Part shown: positions 59,094 through 64,000 of the stretch, piece by piece
Numbering within the stretch: the first letter of the stretch is position 1
How the letters are laid out: every line of letters starts with the position of its first letter
From: an uncultured Oscillospiraceae bacterium
GTDB taxonomy: Bacteria > Bacillota > Clostridia > Oscillospirales > Oscillospiraceae
DNA length: 64,000 nt
Reading direction: 5' to 3'
NCBI GenBank assembly: GCA_934589525.1
Contig: CAKTOB010000003.1
Location: 47,619 to 111,618 of the forward strand
Program-made: the position numbers and the translations under genes
Notes under the pieces: model-generated
Databases searched by the model: none
Told to the model about the DNA's origin: nothing
What the model saw: only the letters and a program-made list of their open reading frames with translations

Positions 59094-60377
59094 CTACATC
59101 AATATACAAATCTCATCTCTAAGCTTTTGCTGAATTGAGCTCAAGTTATGATTCTTAAATGCATATTCTCTTGTACGCTGAATGTTCTCAAGAAGATGCA
59201 AACTATAGAAAATTTCATCATCTATTACTTTGTGAATGTCATTTAAATTGTCAATCACAATCGCACCATCCACTTTTTTTAAATAGTTAATAGACGCGAT
59301 TCCATCCGGTCCAATTCCCAGAACCTGGCTGCCACTTTGCAAGCAGTCAATGATTTTTGTAGAAAAAGAATAGCGAACAGTCTCGATTGCCTCTTTTTCA
59401 AAGGATTCCACATGGAGTACCACATCAGCCTCGTGCATGATTTGCTTGATTTCTGCGTAGGGTCGTGCTCCCATGATTTGGGAACTGCTGCCTTTGTTCA
59501 GCTTTTTCTTCATTTCCTCAGTTACGGTCGTGCCTGTATAGATCTCCAGTGTTGCCTTCAAACCACCCTGATTTATCTGTTCCAGCGTATCCGCTACCTG
59601 AGCCAAAGTATCCGCCCGCCCCCACAGAAGATTTCCGGCATAAACAAAGCGCAGCGGATGGTTCAAATACCGCTTTGGCTCCGCCGACAAATCACAGCCT
59701 TTATATAAAGTTTCAACAGGTTTTCCAAAACGTTTCGAATACAACGCCGACATTTCATCTGAAATGCCGTAAAGCTTATCCGCCGCCTGAATGCACTTTG
59801 CAAATTCTCTTTTTAGATATCCCTTACGGTAGAACTTTTTTTGGTCATAGTTACCATAAACATCATCTGCAATCAAAAGAACGATCTTGCACTGTGTCTC
59901 TTCTTTTAAGTATTGAATCATTGGCCAAAGAATATAAGGACTGGTAGCGAACGCAAACAGAACATCTGGCCTATTCTCGGTAATAAACCGCTTAAAACAT
60001 GTGTTAATCCATATTCCGGAACGCCATACCTGTTCATGTGCCCAATAGATCCATTCGTCATTGCTTCGATGAATCTTGTCTATTCTCCCCTGTTCTTTAT
60101 GATGCGCAAGATTTTCTTCTCCAGTTGCAAATACCCGAATATCGTCCGTTGTAAAGCTGCGCCCCTCCACATGGAATTTCGTAAGCCCTTTTACAATATC
60201 AACTGCGGACAAATTATAATAGGACACGGTGGCCTTATTATCCGGCAATGCCTTTCTGGCATAAAAATTACAGAAATGGTCTTGCGCCCAAACACTGCCA
60301 CAAAAAAAATTGGACACCGTATTGCCAAAGGAATTTTTGTCATCCCACGCCGCTTCTGAAAAAATAAAAAAATTCAT
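59094..60377 (-). CDS. Putative glycosyltransferase (GT-B-like)
   Basis: 427 residues. The second half has the GT-B pattern LRFVYAGNLLWGRADTL followed by a UDP-site-like region IGARPYAEIKQIMHEADVVLHVES (key parts MGARPYAEI and ADVVLHVES). The first half contains an acceptor domain with ADDVYGNYDQKKF. No specific family is recognised. AT-rich, with no clear promoter upstream in the 138 bases to the next gene. Confidence 0.72.
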   Translation of the reverse strand: MNFFIFSEAAWDDKNSFGNTVSNFFCGSVWAQDHFCNFYARKALPDNKATVSYYNLSAVDIVKGLTKFHVEGRSFTTDDIRVFATGEENLAHHKEQGRIDKIHRSNDEWIYWAHEQVWRSGIWINTCFKRFITENRPDVLFAFATSPYILWPMIQYLKEETQCKIVLLIADDVYGNYDQKKFYRKGYLKREFAKCIQAADKLYGISDEMSALYSKRFGKPVETLYKGCDLSAEPKRYLNHPLRFVYAGNLLWGRADTLAQVADTLEQINQGGLKATLEIYTGTTVTEEMKKKLNKGSSSQIMGARPYAEIKQIMHEADVVLHVESFEKEAIETVRYSFSTKIIDCLQSGSQVLGIGPDGIASINYLKKVDGAIVIDNLNDIHKVIDDEIFYSLHLLENIQRTREYAFKNHNLSSIQQKLRDEICILM

Positions 60378-60515
60378 ATAACCCTATCATCCTTAATTCT
60401 TTTTGTTTCTGTGGATTCATAAACAAATATCTCTGTGTTATTCATGCTTTCTTTGAACCGTCATATATGGACCATTTCATTCCTTTGACGTTTTTTCTAC
60501 TCAATGTAGATGTCC

Positions 60516-61598
60516 CTATTGAATTTCCAACCTCTCTATTGTGTTCTTAACTACTTCTCGTTTATCAAACCCCTTCTCCATCCTCTTCCTTCCCGCAAGC
60601 CCCATGTTCTTTCGTTCCTCATAGGGCAACTCTATGAAATGCTTCATAACTCGGTACAGGTCTTCCGCATTCTGTTTTTCGCAAAGGAAACCGGAAACGC
60701 CATCCTCTACAGCTTCCAGGCAACCGTGAATATTGCTGGTGATCACCGGTCGTCCGCTGGCCGCACTCTCAAGATTGGTATTTGCCATTCCCTCATGCCA
60801 AGAAGGTAGAACAAAGCAGTGACAGTTGGCTATAAAAGGGCGCACATCGTTTTGATAACCGCGATAGTTCAACCATCCCTCGGCCTCATATTTAGCAATA
60901 ACATCTTTGTAGTTCTCTTCAAATTCGCCCAATACATCCAAAGAGCAATTTAGGCCTTCCATATGCAGGCGGTGCATCGCCTCAAAAAGCTCGTTGATTC
61001 CTTTTTCCTTCATCACTCTGCCCATAAAGAGGAAACGAATAGTTTCCCCACTAGGATAGTCAACTAATTGATATCTGTCGAGATTAACCCCCGCTCCCAT
61101 CAGCAAGCACGTCTTGTCCTTTAACACAATTCCTTCGTCAATAAAAATCTGACGATTTTCCTCATTTTCGAAGAAAACAACCTTTGCTTCCTTTAACCCT
61201 GATTTATACATCTGCGTAACAATAGTGCGAAGAAGTCCCTTTTTTTGAAACGCAGTACCAAGGCCAGTAATATTCACAGCATAAGGAGTGTGTGTCAAGC
61301 GGCAAGCAAGTCCACCATAAATATTCGGTTTTATCGTATAAGTAATTACCAAGTCCGGCTTTTCTTTTATGAGAACCATAAAGATTTTACACAACAATTT
61401 TAGATCTTTAACCGCATTGATTCCTCTTCGATCTATTGGAAGGTCATGCACAACACAGCTTCGTTTTTCTAGTTCATCGGCTGACCCATTTATTGGCGTA
61501 TATGCGCATACACTTCCCTTTTTTACCAACTCTTCAATCAATTCCCGGCGAAAGTTATACAGTCCTTGACAGCTGTTGGCAAGAATTAGTATCTTCAT
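60516..61598 (-). CDS. Glycosyltransferase family 4 (PglA/CapM-like)
   Basis: 360 residues. N-terminal LANSCQGLYNFRRELIEEL, then GLGTAFQKKG, and the C-terminal site FLFMGRVMKEKGINELFEA with PSWHEGMANTNLESAASGRPVI (key part EGMANTNLE). Resembles second-sugar transferases acting on bacillosamine-type undecaprenyl carriers, which would suit the PglC-like gene upstream. Acceptor and donor not proven. Confidence 0.87.
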   Translation of the reverse strand: MKILILANSCQGLYNFRRELIEELVKKGSVCAYTPINGSADELEKRSCVVHDLPIDRRGINAVKDLKLLCKIFMVLIKEKPDLVITYTIKPNIYGGLACRLTHTPYAVNITGLGTAFQKKGLLRTIVTQMYKSGLKEAKVVFFENEENRQIFIDEGIVLKDKTCLLMGAGVNLDRYQLVDYPSGETIRFLFMGRVMKEKGINELFEAMHRLHMEGLNCSLDVLGEFEENYKDVIAKYEAEGWLNYRGYQNDVRPFIANCHCFVLPSWHEGMANTNLESAASGRPVITSNIHGCLEAVEDGVSGFLCEKQNAEDLYRVMKHFIELPYEERKNMGLAGRKRMEKGFDKREVVKNTIERLEIQ

Positions 61599-61603
61599 AT
61601 TAA

Positions 61604-62563
61604 CTACTTCCTCACCATGATTTCATTATATTTCATCATATAAATACCATCCTCATACCGCCCGATCTGCTCTTCGTTGGCCCTGCCCTTCAGGTTGTTC
61701 AGGATCAGGCGCATATGGTCGCAGCCGGATTCATAAGCGTGGGGGTAGCCGCCGCCGAAGCGGGGGTTGACTTCGGAGATGTAATACTCGCCGTTGACAT
61801 TGAAAATATCAATGTCAATTTGGCCACGGTATCCGGCTTCCTTCGCAAAGCGGACGATCAGGTCAAAAAGCTCGTCATCTTTGAATGATACCGCCTTGTC
61901 CGTCTCTCCGGCGCGCATCTTCAGCTTCTTCTTGGTGAAGACGGAAACAACTTCACCGGAAATCATGTCAATATACACATCGGCCCCGATTTCCTGACCG
62001 TCCAGAAATTCCTGGATCATCAGGCCGTCTTCATGGGCAAACAGGAGTTCAATCGTTTCCCTATCGTAAACCTTGGAAATGGAAATGCTGGCGCTGCCCC
62101 GTGCCGGTTTTACGAAAACAGGAAAGGTGATTTTGCCCGCTTCCAAATCCCCATAGAACGCGTCCTTCTCCATATAGGACTTGGCGCACTTGTAGCCATG
62201 CGCCTCCAACCAGCGGAACATTTGCATTTTGTCCAGGGCCATTTCGCACAGGTCATAGGAAGACCCGATCACGGTGGTTCCCAGTGCCCGGAACTGCTCT
62301 GTGTGCGCTGCCAGCAAGGAAAGCTCCGGGTCGATCAAGGAAAGAACGCCGTCGATTTTTTCCTTTCCGCAAATATCCAAAATCGCATCCAGATACCCAG
62401 GCGCAGACATTCTGGGAACGTTGTAATGCTTGTCCGCTTCATAAATCGCAGGGGCTAATTCGCTGCAATCCGTCGCTACTACAAGCCCTTCGCCATCCAA
62501 CGCTTTTTTAAAATACTGCACGACTTTGTTCCGCGTGCCTGCACTGAGTATTAAAATGTTCAT
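61604..62563 (-). CDS. ATP-grasp enzyme
   Basis: 319 residues. N-terminal Rossmann-like domain (MNILILSAGTRNKVV) and an ATP-grasp core: FPVFVKPARGSASISISKV, MIQEFLDGQEIGADVYID and the metal end VNPRFGGGYPHAYESG. Closest in pattern to CarB-like/PylC-type carboxylate-amine ligases. In this position it may activate a carboxyl group for amide linkage on the glycan or its precursor; this is inference. The start is the ATG at 62563, with AGGAG upstream. Higher GC than the glycosyltransferases next to it. Confidence 0.82.
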   Translation of the reverse strand: MNILILSAGTRNKVVQYFKKALDGEGLVVATDCSELAPAIYEADKHYNVPRMSAPGYLDAILDICGKEKIDGVLSLIDPELSLLAAHTEQFRALGTTVIGSSYDLCEMALDKMQMFRWLEAHGYKCAKSYMEKDAFYGDLEAGKITFPVFVKPARGSASISISKVYDRETIELLFAHEDGLMIQEFLDGQEIGADVYIDMISGEVVSVFTKKKLKMRAGETDKAVSFKDDELFDLIVRFAKEAGYRGQIDIDIFNVNGEYYISEVNPRFGGGYPHAYESGCDHMRLILNNLKGRANEEQIGRYEDGIYMMKYNEIMVRK

Positions 62564-62584
62564 TTTCGACTGCTCCTTCTTCAC

Positions 62585-63115
62585 TTATCGGGGATTCTTT
62601 ATTCTGTAGACGTTCAGGTGTCCCCCCCCCCGAGGACGAATGACTCTGAATAGGCCATTTTCGCAACACGCATCAACAAACTCAAAGCCATTTTTCTGGA
62701 CTGTTCTAATAGAGGGGATGTTCACTTTCTCTATGTATTCATACGCATAGTTGTAATCAACGTCCAAATGATGCAAGATAAAGTCAATTCCCCTGCTCGC
62801 ATAGCCTTTTGAGCGTTGGCTTGGAACAACCCAAATAGGGCCAATTACAATATCATCTTTCGTACTCATCGCAATTCTGGAGCCACCGCGGCCTACTACC
62901 AGGTGCCCAAGGAAAACGTTGTTTTTCATCATATAAATCACTTGATATTGTGATTTATACAGTTCACGAAGCATACGAACTTTATGTACTGTTCTCGTGA
63001 AATATGGAGGGATCTCGTTACCTTTGTAACAAGGATAATAAATTTGATTCACGGAAGGCTTGAAGGAATAATAACGGATTCCATCTGTTTCCTTCAAAAA
63101 CGACAGTTCATTCAC
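62585..63115 (-). CDS. GNAT-like acetyltransferase with a ten-G tract
   Basis: 176 residues. A GNAT core is suggested by GPIWVVPSQRSKGYASRGIDF and the late IPSIRTVQKNGFEFVD. Probably acetylates a sugar amine or similar group in the glycan pathway. Codons for RPRGGGH near the C-terminus contain ten consecutive G. One G fewer gives a stop a few codons later; one more reads on out of frame into the ATP-grasp gene. Overlaps the PglC-like gene by 8 bases. Confidence 0.75.
   Translation of the reverse strand: MNELSFLKETDGIRYYSFKPSVNQIYYPCYKGNEIPPYFTRTVHKVRMLRELYKSQYQVIYMMKNNVFLGHLVVGRGGSRIAMSTKDDIVIGPIWVVPSQRSKGYASRGIDFILHHLDVDYNYAYEYIEKVNIPSIRTVQKNGFEFVDACCENGLFRVIRPRGGGHLNVYRIKNPR
62622..62631 (-). 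repeat. Homopolymeric run of ten G (C on the plus strand)
   Basis: Ten C on the plus strand, inside the acetyltransferase coding region 12 codons before its stop. Runs of this length are prone to slipped-strand changes. Confidence 0.95.
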
Positions 63116-63770
63116 AGCTTGCCTCCATCATCGCTTTCCTTATTTCCGCAAAATTACCTTCTGTTTTTGTGGTATCCACGGCATTGTCAGAGCGGCTGAA
63201 AACCACCTGAACAGACTTCCATATCACCTTTAGGTCAAACAGGAAGGAAATGTTGTTTACATACTCCAAATCGAATGCAAATTTTTTGTCCCAACCGCAC
63301 ACCGTTCTTCCATTGACCTGCGCCCACCCCGAAAGGCCGGGTCTTACATCATGGCGATGACGCTCAGCCTCCGTATAATATGGGAGATAGCTGACCAACA
63401 AAGGCCGTGGGCCAATGAGGCTCATGTCGCCCTTTATGATGTTGAACGCCTCCGGTAATTCATCCAGGCTGGTTCCCCGGAGGAACCGGCCGTATTTGTT
63501 CAGACGCACCTCATCCGGCAAAAGATGACCTTCCTGATCTCTGCGGTTATCCATCGTTCGGAATTTAATAAGCTTAAAAATCTTTTCATCCTTCCCGGGC
63601 CGCTCCTGGGTAAAGAACGGGTTGCCCCCCATGAAAATTGCGCCGAGAATCATCAGAATGACATACAGCCAACTAAACACGATCACCGCCGCCAACCCGC
63701 AGAGCAGGTCTAAGGGGCGTTTAAAATACTTTTCATAGGGTCCGTAGGGCTTATGCTTTACACTCTCCAT
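63108..63770 (-). CDS. Initiating undecaprenyl-phosphate sugar phosphotransferase (PglC-like)
   Basis: 220 residues. One N-terminal hydrophobic hairpin (about 18-48) then the bacterial sugar transferase core: GNPFFTQERPGKDEKIFKLIKFRTM (key part KFRTM), TSLDELPEAFNIIKGDMSLIGPRP with the catalytic Asp-Glu, and PGLSGWAQVNGR. Transfers the first phosphosugar to undecaprenyl phosphate. Short form without the extra WcaJ membrane domain, as in PglC. AGAGGGA precedes the ATG. Confidence 0.93.
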   Translation of the reverse strand: MESVKHKPYGPYEKYFKRPLDLLCGLAAVIVFSWLYVILMILGAIFMGGNPFFTQERPGKDEKIFKLIKFRTMDNRRDQEGHLLPDEVRLNKYGRFLRGTSLDELPEAFNIIKGDMSLIGPRPLLVSYLPYYTEAERHRHDVRPGLSGWAQVNGRTVCGWDKKFAFDLEYVNNISFLFDLKVIWKSVQVVFSRSDNAVDTTKTEGNFAEIRKAMMEASCE

Positions 63771-63784
63771 CTTTCTAGTCCCTC

Positions 63785-64000
63785 TTACTCAAAACACGCC
63801 CGAATGACCTGAATGATCCGCTCCTGCTGTTCCTCGGTCATCTTGTTATCACTGGGCAGACACAGCCCCCGCTGGAAGATGTCCGCGCCCACGTCGGCGA
63901 CGCCGCCTGCGATATAGGCGTTGGTCTTCGCCCTTCCGGAGCCGGACTGAGTGATGAACTCGTGCATGCGGTACATAGGCTGCATGTGCATCGGCTTCCA
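63785..64000 (-). CDS. DegT/DnrJ/EryC1-family aminotransferase, 3' end only
   Basis: The last 71 residues are in the window; the 5' part lies past 64000. The fragment WKPMHMQPMYRMHEF followed by CLPSDNKMTEEQQERII is the typical C-terminus of nucleotide-sugar aminotransferases such as PglE. With the PglC-like transferase after it, it probably makes a UDP-4-amino-sugar. It ends 14 bases before the PglC-like gene. Confidence 0.85.
   Translation of the reverse strand, partial: WKPMHMQPMYRMHEFITQSGSGRAKTNAYIAGGVADVGADIFQRGLCLPSDNKMTEEQQERIIQVIRACFE

Noticed and set aside
1..64000. CRISPR arrays, tRNA/rRNA genes, integrase or prophage genes
   Set aside because: None seen on reading. The only repeats are the 163-bp pair, the 18-bp tandem unit, the duplicated hairpins, the protein-level repeats of VanY and local palindromes.

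Overview
The window looks like chromosome from a moderately GC-rich member of the Firmicutes, most likely class Clostridia close to the gut Oscillospiraceae. This is inferred from strong AGGAGG-type ribosome binding sites, TTGACA/TATAAT promoters, a SpoIVB-type sporulation peptidase, CpsB/C/D-type polysaccharide control, an Rrf2-regulated NifS/NifU pair, a pyrophosphate-type phosphofructokinase and DUF6273/DUF4179 proteins. No rRNA, tRNA, CRISPR array or intact transposase gene was seen.

Region 1 (1-18 kb) is mostly housekeeping. It holds truA with an overlapping 38-residue ORF, a lipase, a copper-chaperone-like protein, DegV, a ThrE-type exporter and a sirtuin. A two-component system plus paired ABC half-transporters (5.4-10.6 kb) is bounded on both sides by direct copies of a 163-bp palindromic element; one copy supplies the stop codon of the last gene. 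Then come divergent aldolase and PPi-phosphofructokinase genes with back-to-back promoters, a TetR regulator, an editing deacylase, an amidohydrolase and an ECF sigma/anti-sigma pair.

Region 2 (18.4-29.7 kb, all minus strand) is a polysaccharide control and precursor block. An SGNH protein, CpsC, CpsD and CpsB come first, followed by gmd, fcl, manC, manA and a phosphohexomutase. These would convert hexose phosphates to GDP-mannose and GDP-L-fucose. A VanY carboxypeptidase with twelve wall-binding repeats ends the run.

Region 3 (29.8-45.9 kb) contains a binding-protein/hybrid-kinase sensor pair, a PHP histidinol phosphatase, yajC, uvrB, radC and uvrA. It also has a soluble kinase-like protein whose phospho-acceptor histidine is replaced by glutamine, the NifS/NifU/Rrf2 operon, free methionine sulfoxide reductase and spoIVB.

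Region 4 (45.9-52.9 kb) is an accessory patchwork with AT-rich genes: two acetyltransferases, a Phd/RelE toxin-antitoxin pair with a clear operator, a 5'-truncated YhcG nuclease, peptidase E, and a DUF6273/zinc-ribbon pair. Gene debris marks its joints: a 3' fragment of a second spoIVB, a toxin fragment and a 5' fragment of a second capE.

Region 5 (50.4-64 kb, minus strand) is a surface glycan assembly locus. It runs from a DegT aminotransferase (cut by the window edge) through a PglC-type initiating phosphosugar transferase, a GNAT protein carrying a run of ten G, an ATP-grasp enzyme, several glycosyltransferases, a Wzy-like polymerase, a Wzx flippase and CapE. Its low GC in the middle suggests acquisition by transfer. 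The most unusual signals are the paired palindromic elements, the poly-G tract, the duplicated gene ends in region 4 and the histidine-less kinase.
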